The notes: generated from the letters alone by a model not told the origin. Positions 43,460-52,813 are shown, counted from the stretch's first letter. The stretch: 64,000 nt of DNA from CAIKLP01 sp965279595 (GCA_965279595.1 OZ257246.1:1240001-1304000); one strand, 5' to 3'. Numbers and translations: made by a program.

Positions 43460-44361
43460 TGAAGAATATTTTAATTTCCGGAATAAATGGATTTGTAGGC
43501 AGTAATTTGAAAAAGTACTTAGCTGTTAATTCGAATTTAATTCTACATGCGTTTAATAGAAAAGATACAAGCGTTGTTTTGAATAATATTGATGTTATTA
43601 TTCACCTCGCAGGTAAAGCACACGACTTGAAGAATGTTTCTCGTCCAGATGATTATTACGAAGCAAATTTAGAGCTCACAAAAAAGTTATTTGATGCCTT
43701 TTTGATTTCTGATGCGAAGAAGTTTATTTTTATTAGTTCAGTAAAAGCAAGTGCAGATATCGTTGATAATGTTTTAACTGAGGATGATAAACCAAATCCT
43801 AAAACTCATTACGGAAAATCTAAGTTAATGGCAGAAGAATACATTGTAAACAAAAAAATGCCAGAAGGTAAGTCTTATTTTATTTTAAGACCTTGTATGA
43901 TCCATGGACCAGGGAATAAAGGGAATTTGAATTTATTATACAAAGTAGTATCAAAAGGAATTCCATGGCCATTGGCAGCATTTAATAATAGAAGATCATT
44001 TTTAAGTGTTGAAAATTTATGTTTTGTAATAAATGAGTTAATAGAAAGCGATGATATTCCATCGGATGTGTATAATGTTGCAGATGATGATTCTATTTCT
44101 ACAAACCAATTGATTCAAGTAATTTCTTCCACATTGAATTTAAAGCCTAAACTCTGGCCTCTAAATGCAAGATTCATTAATTTGATTGCAAGAGTTGGTG
44201 ATAAATTAAAATTACCTTTGAATTCAGAAAGGTTAAAAAAACTTACAGAGAGTTATGTTGTAAGCAATAAAAAAATAAAATCAGTTATAAAAAAAACGCT
44301 TCCTGTTACTACAATAGAAGGTTTAAAAACTACAATTAATTCCTTTAATAATGCTAATTAG
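43459..44361 (+). CDS. NAD-dependent epimerase/4-ketoreductase (WbpK/WbpV-like)
   Basis: 300 residues of extended SDR: ILISGINGFVGSNLKKYL (residues 4-21), VIIHLAGKAHD, FIFISSVKAS, and HYGKSKLMAEEY (Tyr-x3-Lys). FILRPCMIHGPGNKGNLNLLYKVVSKGIPWPL matches the WbpK/WbpV/Gne-like reductase group. Together with the WbpM-like dehydratase at 46158 it should reduce UDP-4-keto-6-deoxy-GlcNAc to UDP-D-FucNAc or UDP-D-QuiNAc, the substrate for the next gene. It overlaps that gene by 11 bases. Confidence 0.85.
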   Translation: MKNILISGINGFVGSNLKKYLAVNSNLILHAFNRKDTSVVLNNIDVIIHLAGKAHDLKNVSRPDDYYEANLELTKKLFDAFLISDAKKFIFISSVKASADIVDNVLTEDDKPNPKTHYGKSKLMAEEYIVNKKMPEGKSYFILRPCMIHGPGNKGNLNLLYKVVSKGIPWPLAAFNNRRSFLSVENLCFVINELIESDDIPSDVYNVADDDSISTNQLIQVISSTLNLKPKLWPLNARFINLIARVGDKLKLPLNSERLKKLTESYVVSNKKIKSVIKKTLPVTTIEGLKTTINSFNNAN

Positions 44362-45313
44362 CCTTACAGTTTTTATAGCAATATTTATTCTAATTGAATT
44401 AGTTTATTTCAGAATAGCAAATAGATTCAATATTATAGATAAACCAAATGAACGTAGTTCTCATTCTAAAATAACTATTCGTGGAGCTGGAATTATTTTC
44501 CCTATTGCATTCCTATTTGCATTTCTATCTGAAAATAATTATGCTAATTATTTGCCATTGATAGTTGGCACAATAGCTATAAGCATTATCAGCTTTTTAG
44601 ACGATATAATTACACTGAATAATAAATACAGATTAGCTGTCCATTTTAGTGCTGTAGCACTTTTGCTATATCAAATTAATTTATTTGAGTTGCACCCAAT
44701 GTATTTAATACCTGCATTTATTTTAGTAGTTGGTGTAATTAATTCTTACAATTTTATGGATGGAATTAATGGCATTCATGCATTATATTCTATCATTGTA
44801 TTAGGTACATTGTTTTATGTTTCTGAAACAACACTTTCTATTTTTCCTTCAGAAGTATTTGAAGGTTTGTTAGCTTCACTAATTGTGTTTGCATTTTTTA
44901 ATTTGAGAAAAAATGCAAAATGCTTTTCAGGCGATATTGGTAGCATATCAATTGCATTCATAGTTTCATTTTTAATTATTCAAATGATAATCCAATCTGG
45001 AGATTTTAGATGGATATTAATACTAATTGTTTATGGAATTGATTCTGTTGGAACAATTGTTTTGAGACTTTTTAGAAAGGAAAACATCTTTGTTGCACAT
45101 AGATCACATTTCTATCAGTATTTAGCAAATGAAAAAAAAGTAAGTCATGTCTTAATTTCAATTGCCTATGCAATTATTCAACTTGCTGTTAATATTTTCT
45201 TAATTTTTGCAAACATTTATATTGTAATTTTAATTTGTGTTTTCCTTGTAGTGATGTATATCATTTTAAGATTGAAATTCGAAGGGCGACATCGATTATT
45301 TGTTAAATATTAA
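44351..45313 (+). CDS. Polyprenyl-phosphate phosphoglycosyl transferase (WbpL-like, MraY/WecA superfamily)
   Basis: 320 residues with about ten hydrophobic helices. MraY/WecA signatures: FNIIDKPNERSSHSKITIRGAGI near the start, ISFLDDIITLNNKYRLAVHF (the Asp-Asp cytoplasmic loop), NSYNFMDGINGIHAL, and CFSGDIGSISIAF, with AHRSHFYQYL towards the C-terminus. WbpL-type enzymes start O-antigen synthesis by loading D-FucNAc-1-P or D-QuiNAc-1-P onto undecaprenyl phosphate. The WbpK-like gene immediately upstream supports this. Confidence 0.88.
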   Translation: MLISLTVFIAIFILIELVYFRIANRFNIIDKPNERSSHSKITIRGAGIIFPIAFLFAFLSENNYANYLPLIVGTIAISIISFLDDIITLNNKYRLAVHFSAVALLLYQINLFELHPMYLIPAFILVVGVINSYNFMDGINGIHALYSIIVLGTLFYVSETTLSIFPSEVFEGLLASLIVFAFFNLRKNAKCFSGDIGSISIAFIVSFLIIQMIIQSGDFRWILILIVYGIDSVGTIVLRLFRKENIFVAHRSHFYQYLANEKKVSHVLISIAYAIIQLAVNIFLIFANIYIVILICVFLVVMYIILRLKFEGRHRLFVKY

Positions 45314-45335
45314 TTGAATAATTTGAACAAATAAA

Positions 45336-45851
45336 GTGAAGCAAGATCCAGGGTTTTTAGTATATGGTTTTGGGGGACATGGTAGAGTTTTAGCCCATTT
45401 GATTCATGAAAAGCTAAATTGTTTAGTGGGTGTATTTGATGAAAATGAATCAATAAATTATCCAGATTATGTTATTTATTTAGGTAAATACAACCCGAAT
45501 TTATTTCAAAACTTACCTATATTAATTGGAATTGGCGATAGTTTAATAAGAATGAAATTATCAAAAGAAATCACACATCCATTTTATACCTATATACACC
45601 CAAGTGCTTATGTTGCTGCTCCAAACCAAATAGGTATTGGATCTGTTATTTTACAAAATGCAGTTGTTCAAGTTAATTCAGTTTTAGGTCAACATTGTAT
45701 CATTAATATTAACGTTTCAATTGACCATGATGTAGTCTTAGATTCCTATATAAACGTTGGTGCAAATGCTGTCATTGGCAGTAATACCATTATTTCTCAA
45801 ATGGCCAATATATCTGCTGGCCAAATTTTGCCACGTTTTTCTAAAGTTTAA
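45336..45851 (+). CDS. PglD/NeuD-like acetyltransferase, C-terminally short
   Basis: 171 residues from GTG 45336 (in-frame TAA just upstream excludes earlier starts). N-terminal GFGGHGRVLAHLIHEKL is the PglD/NeuD nucleotide-sugar site. Hexapeptide repeats follow (HPSAYVAAPNQIGIGSVILQ, INVSIDHDVVLDSYINVGAN). The chain stops at QILPRFSKV, before the usual last coil and VGNPAK tail found in the full-length relative at 24881, so it is about 35-40 residues short. No continuation is seen in other frames after the stop. It may acetylate the amino group on the WbpK/M-type sugar or be decaying. Confidence 0.72.
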   Translation: MKQDPGFLVYGFGGHGRVLAHLIHEKLNCLVGVFDENESINYPDYVIYLGKYNPNLFQNLPILIGIGDSLIRMKLSKEITHPFYTYIHPSAYVAAPNQIGIGSVILQNAVVQVNSVLGQHCIININVSIDHDVVLDSYINVGANAVIGSNTIISQMANISAGQILPRFSKV

Positions 45852-45915
45852 AATCCAAAGTCCTTCTCAAATCGTATTTGTTTTATAACCTAGATTATGA
45901 AATTATAAATGACCT

Positions 45916-45946
45916 AATGAAGTCTAATTTTTTCTTCATTATTTTT
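45916..45946 (+). terminator. Weak terminator-like hairpin
   Basis: AATGAAG (45916-45922) can pair with CTTCATT (45934-45940) around an 11-base loop, and ATTTTT follows. The stem is short and AT-rich, so termination would be partial. Confidence 0.35.
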
Positions 45947-46112
45947 ATAATTCTTTTCAAAAGGTTAATCTGATATAGAAGCCTAATAAGGGTAATATAT
46001 CTAGGTTAGTATAAAATATTGTACCTTTATTTGGGTATTTAACCAAATTAAACAATTTTATATGCTTATTTGAGGTAATTAAAAAAATTTATTAAAGTTC
46101 TTTTTTTAGCAT

Positions 46113-46120
46113 TAAATTTG
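46113..46120 (+). promoter_or_regulatory. Candidate -7 box for the WbpM-like gene
   Basis: TAAATTTG is a perfect TAnnTTTG, 38 bases before the ATG at 46158. No clear TTTG lies 19-20 bases upstream, so the assignment rests on the -7 element and the long gap. Confidence 0.4.
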
Positions 46121-46157
46121 TCAGAATTAATTTTCTCAATATTCACTTCTCACTTGA

Positions 46158-48068
46158 ATGACAATAGTTAGGAATATATTTAAAAGATACACAGGCAAGT
46201 ATGCCTCAAGATGGCTAGTCTTATCTATAGATTTGATGCTTGTAAGTATCTCTTTTATTTTTGCGTGGATTGTTCGATTTAATTTTCAAATAGATCAGAT
46301 TACAGTTTTTGATATAAGCAAAGGATTCTATTTTGTAGCATTTGTTTATTTATTTTATTTCATGGTTTTTCAATCATATGTTGGAATAATTAGACATACA
46401 AGCTTATATGATACGATAAGAATAATTCAAGCTTGTTCAGCAGCAAGTATTTCTATTTTCATTGGATCTCTAATATATAAGTACTATACCGGAAATATTA
46501 ATTACCCTATTCCGAGTTCAATTATACTTATACATGCATTGCTTTCTATTTTTACACTCATATCAACTCGTATTACTTTCAAAGCTGCTTATATAACTTT
46601 AGTTGGATTAGGTGAAACTGCGAGGCGAAATGTGCTAATTTATGGAGCTGGACAATCAGGAATTATTACGTTAAATACTTTAACCCAAGATTCGAAATCT
46701 GATGTGAATGTAATTGGCTTTATAGATGATAATTCTTCAAAAATAGGTAAAACACTTGCTGGAATAAAAATATATTCTGCAACTGAGGCTTTGAATGGAT
46801 TATTAGACAAAAGAAATATTTCTGAAGTAATTTTATCAATACAGAATATTTCAACTATTAGAAAAGCAGCAATTGTAAATAGTTGTTTAGAAAAAAATAT
46901 TCAAGTAAAAAATGTACCACCAATTTCTCGCTGGATTAATGGTGAATTAAGTACTCGTCAAATTAAGACTGTTCGAATTGAAGATTTATTAAATAGAGAA
47001 CCTATTAAATTAGATCAAGAAAATATTTTCAATGAGTTAACGAATAAAATAATTTTAATTTCTGGTGCTGCAGGTTCTATTGGTTCTGAAATTGCCAGAC
47101 AAGTTGTAGGTTATAAACCTAAATTAGTTTTATTAGTAGATCAGGCAGAAACTCCTATGTATGAGTTAGAGATGTCACTTAGGAAAAAAATTGAACGTCA
47201 CCACATTGTAACTAAATTCATCATTGCAGATGTTTCTGATTCAAAAGCAATGGATAGAATATTTGCAGAATATCAACCTTCAAAAGTATTTCATGCAGCT
47301 GCCTATAAACATGTGCCTTTAATGGAATCAAATCCTTTCGAAGCTGTTAGAGTGAATGCATTGGGAACTAAAAATATGGCTGATTTAGCTATTAAATATA
47401 ATGTTAAGAAATTTGTTATGGTTTCAACTGATAAAGCAGTTAACCCAACAAATGTAATGGGAGCAAGTAAAAGAATTGCAGAAATGTATATTCAAAGTTT
47501 AAGTCAATTAACTAACCACCAAACTGCATTTATTACAACACGATTTGGAAATGTTTTGGGGTCTAACGGTTCAGTAATTCCATTGTTTAAAAAGCAAATA
47601 GAATCGGGTGGGCCAATTACTGTTACTCACCCAGAAATTACTCGCTATTTTATGACTATTCCTGAAGCTTGCCAATTAGTATTAGAAGCAGGCTCAATGG
47701 GTAAAGGAGGAGAAATATTTATTTTTGATATGGGAGAATCAGTGAAAATTATTGAGGTGGCAAAGAATATGATAAAACTCTCCGGATTAACTTTAGGTAA
47801 AGACATTCAAATTGAAATTACTGGATTACGACCTGGTGAAAAGCTTTTTGAAGAATTGTTAAATGATACAGAAAATAACTTACCAACGCATCACCCCAAA
47901 ATTCAAATTGCTCAAGTGCAAGTATATGATTATAGCTATATTCAAGAAGAGTTTGAAAAATTAGCAATTAGTGCTGATCAAGGAGATCATTTAATTTTAG
48001 TTAGTCAAATAAAGAATTTAGTTAAAGAGTATGTGAGCAATAATTCTGTTTATGAAAGCCTCGACTAA
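46158..48068 (+). CDS. wbpM: Membrane-bound UDP-GlcNAc 4,6-dehydratase (WbpM/FlaA1/CapD family)
   Basis: 636 residues. Four N-terminal membrane helices (residues 20-145) are followed by a CoA-binding-like Rossmann domain (NVLIYGAGQSGIITLNTL, about 155-280). The catalytic SDR comes next: ILISGAAGSIGSEIARQVV, HAAAYKHVPLMESNPFEAV, VSTDKAVNPTNVMGASKRIAEMY (Met-x3-Lys), TRFGNVLGSNGSVIPLFKKQI, TGLRPGEKLFEELL. It makes UDP-4-keto-6-deoxy-GlcNAc, the substrate for the WbpK-like reductase, feeding the WbpL-like initiating transferase. Confidence 0.92.
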   Translation: MTIVRNIFKRYTGKYASRWLVLSIDLMLVSISFIFAWIVRFNFQIDQITVFDISKGFYFVAFVYLFYFMVFQSYVGIIRHTSLYDTIRIIQACSAASISIFIGSLIYKYYTGNINYPIPSSIILIHALLSIFTLISTRITFKAAYITLVGLGETARRNVLIYGAGQSGIITLNTLTQDSKSDVNVIGFIDDNSSKIGKTLAGIKIYSATEALNGLLDKRNISEVILSIQNISTIRKAAIVNSCLEKNIQVKNVPPISRWINGELSTRQIKTVRIEDLLNREPIKLDQENIFNELTNKIILISGAAGSIGSEIARQVVGYKPKLVLLVDQAETPMYELEMSLRKKIERHHIVTKFIIADVSDSKAMDRIFAEYQPSKVFHAAAYKHVPLMESNPFEAVRVNALGTKNMADLAIKYNVKKFVMVSTDKAVNPTNVMGASKRIAEMYIQSLSQLTNHQTAFITTRFGNVLGSNGSVIPLFKKQIESGGPITVTHPEITRYFMTIPEACQLVLEAGSMGKGGEIFIFDMGESVKIIEVAKNMIKLSGLTLGKDIQIEITGLRPGEKLFEELLNDTENNLPTHHPKIQIAQVQVYDYSYIQEEFEKLAISADQGDHLILVSQIKNLVKEYVSNNSVYESLD

Positions 48069-48106
48069 ATAAAATTGATAATCCATTTAATTTATTATCT
48101 TAGATA

Positions 48107-49396
48107 ATGCGCGTATTTTTATTCTCATTTTGGTATTTACCAGATACTAGAACTGCAGTAAATAGAATTAAATATTTCAAGAAAATATTTGAGAATAGCT
48201 CAATAGATATAAAGCTTATTTATTGTACTAGTGATGCAAATTCAAATCCTCCACATGAAAATAATAGTTACCAAATAAATCATGTTCATTGGTTTTATAT
48301 CATATCTAATTATTGTATAAAAAGAAATTGGATACTTCTTTATAAAATTATTCACTTTTTTTATTTAATAATAAATAAAAGAGATGTTTATGATTTTTAC
48401 AGGAATTACCTGGAAATAGAATCTGAAAAGGCATTTCAATTTAAGAAAGGTGACATTGTCATTACTTCTGCACCTCCATATTCAAGTTTAAATATTGGTC
48501 ATTACTTAAAACAAAAATATGGTGTAAATTGGGTTGTTGATTATAGAGACCCATGGACACTTGGATACTATACTTTAGGATATAGTATTTTATCTGATAA
48601 ATTAAGGAAGTTGCTACAGCGAAAAGATGAATTGAAGTTTCTTCGCAGAGCTGATTATATTATAACAGTATCTGAAAGTTTGAAAGCAACATTTCCACAT
48701 GAATTTCAACATAAAATTCATGTGGTAAGTAATGGCGCTAATACTGATGAAATAAATTTTGAAAGAATTAATTGCAAGCCCGATGTTTTCTCTATTTTAT
48801 ATGCAGGCACTTTACATTTACAACAATTTGAAAACGTATATTTCTTTGAAGTCATAAGTAGTTTTATTAAAGAAAATAAAATTAATCCTGAATTTTTTAA
48901 ATTGAATTTTATTGGGTCTTCTGAATCCGAAGAATTAAAGGAGGCTATAAACAATTTCAATCTTAGGGATTACACGAATATTACTGATAGAGTTGAGTTG
49001 CCAATATTGTATGATTATATGTATGAAGCATCTATGTTTTTACATTTAAAGTATGCGAATCGAGATAAAATCATCACTTCAAAGCAATATGATTATCTTG
49101 CTTTGCAAAAACCTATTCTCTTACCACAGTCTGATAATGGTGATATTGAAGAAAGTATTTTGCAAAACAACGCAGGGTATGTCTGTAACTCAAAAGAAGA
49201 TTTATTAATGCGATTAAATATTGAGTATAAAAAATATTTGAATAAAGAGGATATTAGAATTTACCGAGATGAAAAATTCATTAATTCAATTAGTAGAAAT
49301 ACCTCATCGAAAAAATTATTAGATTTATTAGCCTTAGATTTAGTACCAAATGCTAATATTAAAAACCAAATAGGCGAATTAGTTAAAATAGAATAA
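48107..49396 (+). CDS. GT4-like glycosyltransferase
   Basis: 429 residues. The N-terminal acceptor half contains FLFSFWYLPDTRTAVNRIKYF, ITSAPPYSSLNIGHYLKQKY and WVVDYRDPWTLGYYTLGY (the Y-RDPW motif is frequent in Bacteroidota GT4 enzymes). The C-terminal half contains VVSNGANTDEINF, SILYAGTLHLQQFENVYFFEVI and SKQYDYLALQKPILLPQSDNGD. Donor and acceptor unknown. It lies between WbpM and the second phosphoglycosyl transferase, sharing a base with the latter. Confidence 0.8.
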   Translation: MRVFLFSFWYLPDTRTAVNRIKYFKKIFENSSIDIKLIYCTSDANSNPPHENNSYQINHVHWFYIISNYCIKRNWILLYKIIHFFYLIINKRDVYDFYRNYLEIESEKAFQFKKGDIVITSAPPYSSLNIGHYLKQKYGVNWVVDYRDPWTLGYYTLGYSILSDKLRKLLQRKDELKFLRRADYIITVSESLKATFPHEFQHKIHVVSNGANTDEINFERINCKPDVFSILYAGTLHLQQFENVYFFEVISSFIKENKINPEFFKLNFIGSSESEELKEAINNFNLRDYTNITDRVELPILYDYMYEASMFLHLKYANRDKIITSKQYDYLALQKPILLPQSDNGDIEESILQNNAGYVCNSKEDLLMRLNIEYKKYLNKEDIRIYRDEKFINSISRNTSSKKLLDLLALDLVPNANIKNQIGELVKIE

Positions 49397-50469
49397 TGGA
49401 ACTTTTTAAATTAGTCCTCTTGCTTGTTACCTCGTTTAGTTTTGTATGGTTCACTACACCAACATTAATTAAAGTAGCAATTAATGGCAGCTTTTTCGAT
49501 AAGCCAGACCATATAAGAAAAGTGCACAGAAGCAGCATTCCAAATATTGGTGGTGTAGCTATTTTTTTTGGTTTTCTATTTGCATGTATACTTTTTATTA
49601 AAACCACTAGTATAGAATTTAGCAATTTTTTTCTTGCCTCTTGCATGATAATATTCGCAATGGGTATTCGTGATGATTTATTAGGTTTAAATGCAAATTT
49701 TAAAATTGCACTTCAATTAATCGCTGCATTTTTAGTAGTGTATTTTGCAAATGTAAGAATGGAAAGCTTGTATGGTTTATTTGGTGTATTTGAACTGTCA
49801 ATGTTCATTTCAATTCCCTTTTCAATTTTTACTATTATTGTTATTACTAATTCAATTAATTTAATTGATGGAATAGATGGATTAGCTACTAGTATGGGAA
49901 TAGTTATTAGTGCTTGTTTCGCTATTACTTTCTATTTAATGAATGAATTAGGGTGGTGTAGAATTTCAATTGCCCTATGTGGTTCGCTTCTTGGATTTAT
50001 TAAATTCAATTATTATCCAGCTAAAATATTCATGGGTGATACTGGAGCATATATAATTGGTTTTATACTTTCTATACTGTGTATTCAATTTATTGAATTA
50101 AATAGATTTGATGCACTGACAAATGCTGATCCATTTATAAAATCATCACCTGCAGTAGGAATAGGATTTTTATTTATTCCTTTGTTTGATACCTTACGTG
50201 TATTCATTATTAGGATACTTGAAGGGAAGTCTCCATTCTATGCTGATCGCCAACATTTACATCATTTTTTACTTGATAGAGGTTGGTCACATGCAAGAAT
50301 AAGTTTATTTATTCCTGCTCTTTCACTTTTCTTTATAGTACTCTGTTTCTTATTGCAAGATATTGGAAGTTTTAGTTTGATTTTTAGTTTAATTGTAATT
50401 GGGGTAAGCGGGCATTTTTTTATGAGATATAAAAGTAAATCTGGATCGCATGAAAAAGTGGTTTTGTAA
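49396..50469 (+). CDS. WecA/TagO-like undecaprenyl-phosphate GlcNAc-1-phosphate transferase
   Basis: 357 residues with about eleven membrane helices. Signatures: FDKPDHIRKVHRSSIPNIGGVAIFFGF, GIRDDLLGLNANFKIALQ (Asp-Asp), NLIDGIDGLATSMG, FNYYPAKIFMGDTGAYIIGF, and the cytoplasmic histidine motif RQHLHHFLLDRGWSH. This set is closer to WecA/TagO than to the shorter WbpL-like enzyme at 44351. It is the second initiating-type transferase in the locus. It overlaps the Wzi-like gene by 20 bases. Confidence 0.88.
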   Translation: MELFKLVLLLVTSFSFVWFTTPTLIKVAINGSFFDKPDHIRKVHRSSIPNIGGVAIFFGFLFACILFIKTTSIEFSNFFLASCMIIFAMGIRDDLLGLNANFKIALQLIAAFLVVYFANVRMESLYGLFGVFELSMFISIPFSIFTIIVITNSINLIDGIDGLATSMGIVISACFAITFYLMNELGWCRISIALCGSLLGFIKFNYYPAKIFMGDTGAYIIGFILSILCIQFIELNRFDALTNADPFIKSSPAVGIGFLFIPLFDTLRVFIIRILEGKSPFYADRQHLHHFLLDRGWSHARISLFIPALSLFFIVLCFLLQDIGSFSLIFSLIVIGVSGHFFMRYKSKSGSHEKVVL

Positions 50470-52030
50470 GTTTAATTTTTTTTTATTGTTTACATTATTT
50501 CTCTTTAGTCCAATTTTAAAGAGTCAAGCTCAATTCATTCCTATTTATCATTTCTCATCTAAATATAATTCTTGGTATGATGATGGTAAGCACAAGCACT
50601 CATCATTGCAACCTTATTATGAAAGTGATTCAAATTCATTTAAAGTATCAAACAAAAAAAGCTGGGTTAAAAGAAAATTATTTGAAGAAGAATTGATTAA
50701 AATACAATATAACAATTCTCGATTGTTAATTAGTTACTTACCCGATTTTTCAATTGGAACTCAACAAAACGAAAATCGATTTTTATGGAACAATACGAGA
50801 GGATTTGAATTTAAAGGTGATGTAAATTCAAAATTTACTTTTGGATTACAGATATACGAAAATCAAACAGTGTTCCCAACATATTTAGATTCTTTATTCG
50901 AAAGAAATCAAACTGTTTTTGGACAAGTTTGGACTAAATCAAAAGATTCAATCACTAACGTGTATGATTATTCCTATTCAACTGCCCACATTGCCTATCG
51001 TACCGGAAATTTCACATTCCATTTAGCAAATGATAAAATGTTTATAGGTGATGGATATCGGTCGTTACTTCTTTCAGATGTTGCTGTTCCATACCCTTAT
51101 TTTAAAGTTAGTTTTGAAAACGATAAATTACAGTATGCATCAATTTATATGCAGCATATTGATCCGTCTGCTCCAATATTATCAGCTGACTTAAGCTATC
51201 GAAGAAAATGGGCAGTAATGCATTTTTTAGATTGGAATATTAGTAAGAAATTAACTTTGGGATTTTTTGATGCTGTAGTATGGCAAGATGATGATTCTTC
51301 TGGAAAAAGAGGATTTGAAATGAGTTATGTAAATCCTATTATTTTTTTGCGAACAGCTGAATACAATACTAATTCAACTGACAATGCACTTGTTGGATTG
51401 AATTTAAAATATCAATTAACAAAAAACACAAAAGTTTACGGACAATTATTGTTAGATGAATTAAAGATAGATGAGTATTTCAAAAATACTGGATGGTGGG
51501 CAAATAAATTTGGAATGCAATTGGGTGTTAAATCAAAAGATATATTTCAAATTGAAAATTTAAATGGTTTTACAGAGTTTAATCTAGTTAAACCATATAC
51601 TTATGCGCACAATACTTCATTGAGAAGCTACTCACATTTTAATGATGCATTAGCTCATCCATTAGGTTCTAATTTTTGGGAATCTGTCAGTCGGTTGGAG
51701 TATTCTATTGGGAATTGGAGTTCTATGGTTCAAATTAATTATGCTCAGTATGGATTAGATTCTATAAGTGGAACCAATGTTGGGAAGGATATTCTATTGT
51801 CCTATGTTAATCGCGATAAAGAGTATGGAAATAAATTATTACAAGGAATACCTGCTTCTTTCGTTTATATAGATGCTAGATTGGGTTATGTTATTAATCC
51901 TAAAACAAATCTTAGATTAGAAATTGGATATATTTTTAGAAATGAAAAAATTGCTGCTAATTCTCAAGAAGCAAACATGATAACTTTTGGTTTAAAAAGT
52001 TCATTTAGAAACTTATATTTTGATCGATAA
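50450..52030 (+). CDS. Wzi/RemB-like outer-membrane beta-barrel, capsule assembly
   Basis: 526 residues with a signal peptide (FNFFLLFTLFLFSPILKSQAQ). The mature protein is a series of amphipathic strands with periplasmic Asn/Asp turns. Landmarks WNNTRGFEFKGDVNSKFTFGLQIYENQ, FHLANDKMFIGDGYRSLLLSD, RRKWAVMHFLDWNISKKLTLGFFDAVVWQ and VNPIIFLRTAEYN agree with the capsule-assembly Wzi family, including Flavobacterium RemB-like proteins. Wzi anchors capsule to the cell surface; its presence supports a surface-attached polymer. The stop lies 8 bases from the convergent scpA stop. Confidence 0.78.
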   Translation: MKKWFCKFNFFLLFTLFLFSPILKSQAQFIPIYHFSSKYNSWYDDGKHKHSSLQPYYESDSNSFKVSNKKSWVKRKLFEEELIKIQYNNSRLLISYLPDFSIGTQQNENRFLWNNTRGFEFKGDVNSKFTFGLQIYENQTVFPTYLDSLFERNQTVFGQVWTKSKDSITNVYDYSYSTAHIAYRTGNFTFHLANDKMFIGDGYRSLLLSDVAVPYPYFKVSFENDKLQYASIYMQHIDPSAPILSADLSYRRKWAVMHFLDWNISKKLTLGFFDAVVWQDDDSSGKRGFEMSYVNPIIFLRTAEYNTNSTDNALVGLNLKYQLTKNTKVYGQLLLDELKIDEYFKNTGWWANKFGMQLGVKSKDIFQIENLNGFTEFNLVKPYTYAHNTSLRSYSHFNDALAHPLGSNFWESVSRLEYSIGNWSSMVQINYAQYGLDSISGTNVGKDILLSYVNRDKEYGNKLLQGIPASFVYIDARLGYVINPKTNLRLEIGYIFRNEKIAANSQEANMITFGLKSSFRNLYFDR

Positions 52031-52038
52031 ATAAGAAA

Positions 52039-52785
52039 TTATTTTGAAGAAATCCAAAAATTATTAAAGCCTAAACCAATTTGAATATCTATCATTTCCT
52101 GTTGTAACATTTCCAATATTGCTAAAAAGGAATAAACTAATTGAACCCTATCTTTACTCTCCGCTAATATTGTTTCAAAATTTAATTTTTCATTTGAAAT
52201 TAAAAGTTTGCTTAAGTAAATTTTTTGTTCTTCTATAGTGTAAGGATATTGAATTACAGTATGTCTAACCTCTTCCGGCTTATTATGATGTCTATTCCAA
52301 ACTTTATGATAGACTGTCAATAATCTATATAAATCAAGAGTTTGTAGTTCGTCTTCTTGACTAGCATTTGCTCTAACCAAACCAAAGTCTGTAGCGAAAT
52401 TTCCTTTTCGAAATTGTTTAGTTCTTTCTTCTTGGTAAACTTCTAATTCAGCAGATGCTTCTTTGAATCTTTTGTATTCTAATAATTTTTGAATCAAATC
52501 TTTTCGAGGATCGACTTCATTTCCTTCAGCATCAATCTCTGGACGAGGTAATAACATCCTAGCCTTTATTTGCATTAATCTTGCTGCAACTAAAATAAAC
52601 TCACTTGCAATTTCAATATTGAGTGTTGTCATCTCCTCAATATATTTCAAGAAATCGTTTGTGATCTTTGCAATTGGAATATCATATATATCCAACTCAT
52701 CTCTTTCTATAAAGAAAAGTAATAAGTCAAATGGCCCCTCAAATTGAGGTAGTTTTATTTCGAATTTTTCTTGAAACCAGTTCAT
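52039..52785 (-). CDS. scpA: Segregation and condensation protein ScpA
   Basis: 248 residues from ATG 52785 (MNWFQEKFEIKLPQFEGPFDLLLFFI); an upstream TTG would add four residues and is less likely. The kleisin N-terminus FEGPFDLLLFFIERDELDIYDIPIAKIT is diagnostic, as is the middle EFILVAARLMQIKARMLLP. ScpA bridges the SMC heads with ScpB for chromosome compaction. The C-terminal winged helix region has VYSFLAILEMLQQEMI. It is convergent with the capsule locus. Confidence 0.93.
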   Translation of the reverse strand: MNWFQEKFEIKLPQFEGPFDLLLFFIERDELDIYDIPIAKITNDFLKYIEEMTTLNIEIASEFILVAARLMQIKARMLLPRPEIDAEGNEVDPRKDLIQKLLEYKRFKEASAELEVYQEERTKQFRKGNFATDFGLVRANASQEDELQTLDLYRLLTVYHKVWNRHHNKPEEVRHTVIQYPYTIEEQKIYLSKLLISNEKLNFETILAESKDRVQLVYSFLAILEMLQQEMIDIQIGLGFNNFWISSK

Positions 52786-52813
52786 AATTGTCAACAAAAA
52801 TAGGATTTTCCCC

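Larger units (their letters stand above)
45852..46157. other. 306-base gene-free gap splitting the polysaccharide locus
   Basis: No coding capacity on either strand. It holds a weak terminator-like hairpin (45916-45946) and a candidate -7 box (46113-46120). It is the largest gap in the locus and probably marks the end of one transcription unit and the start of another at the WbpM-like gene. Confidence 0.6.

Noticed and set aside
45852..46157. Continuation of the short acetyltransferase by frameshift into the gap
   Set aside because: No frame after the stop shows the VGNPAK-type tail or hexapeptide pattern.
10127..52030. The locus as a mobile genomic island
   Set aside because: No integrase, transposase, tRNA or direct repeats were seen at either end, and base composition looks like that of the flanks by eye; horizontal exchange is still possible but not shown.
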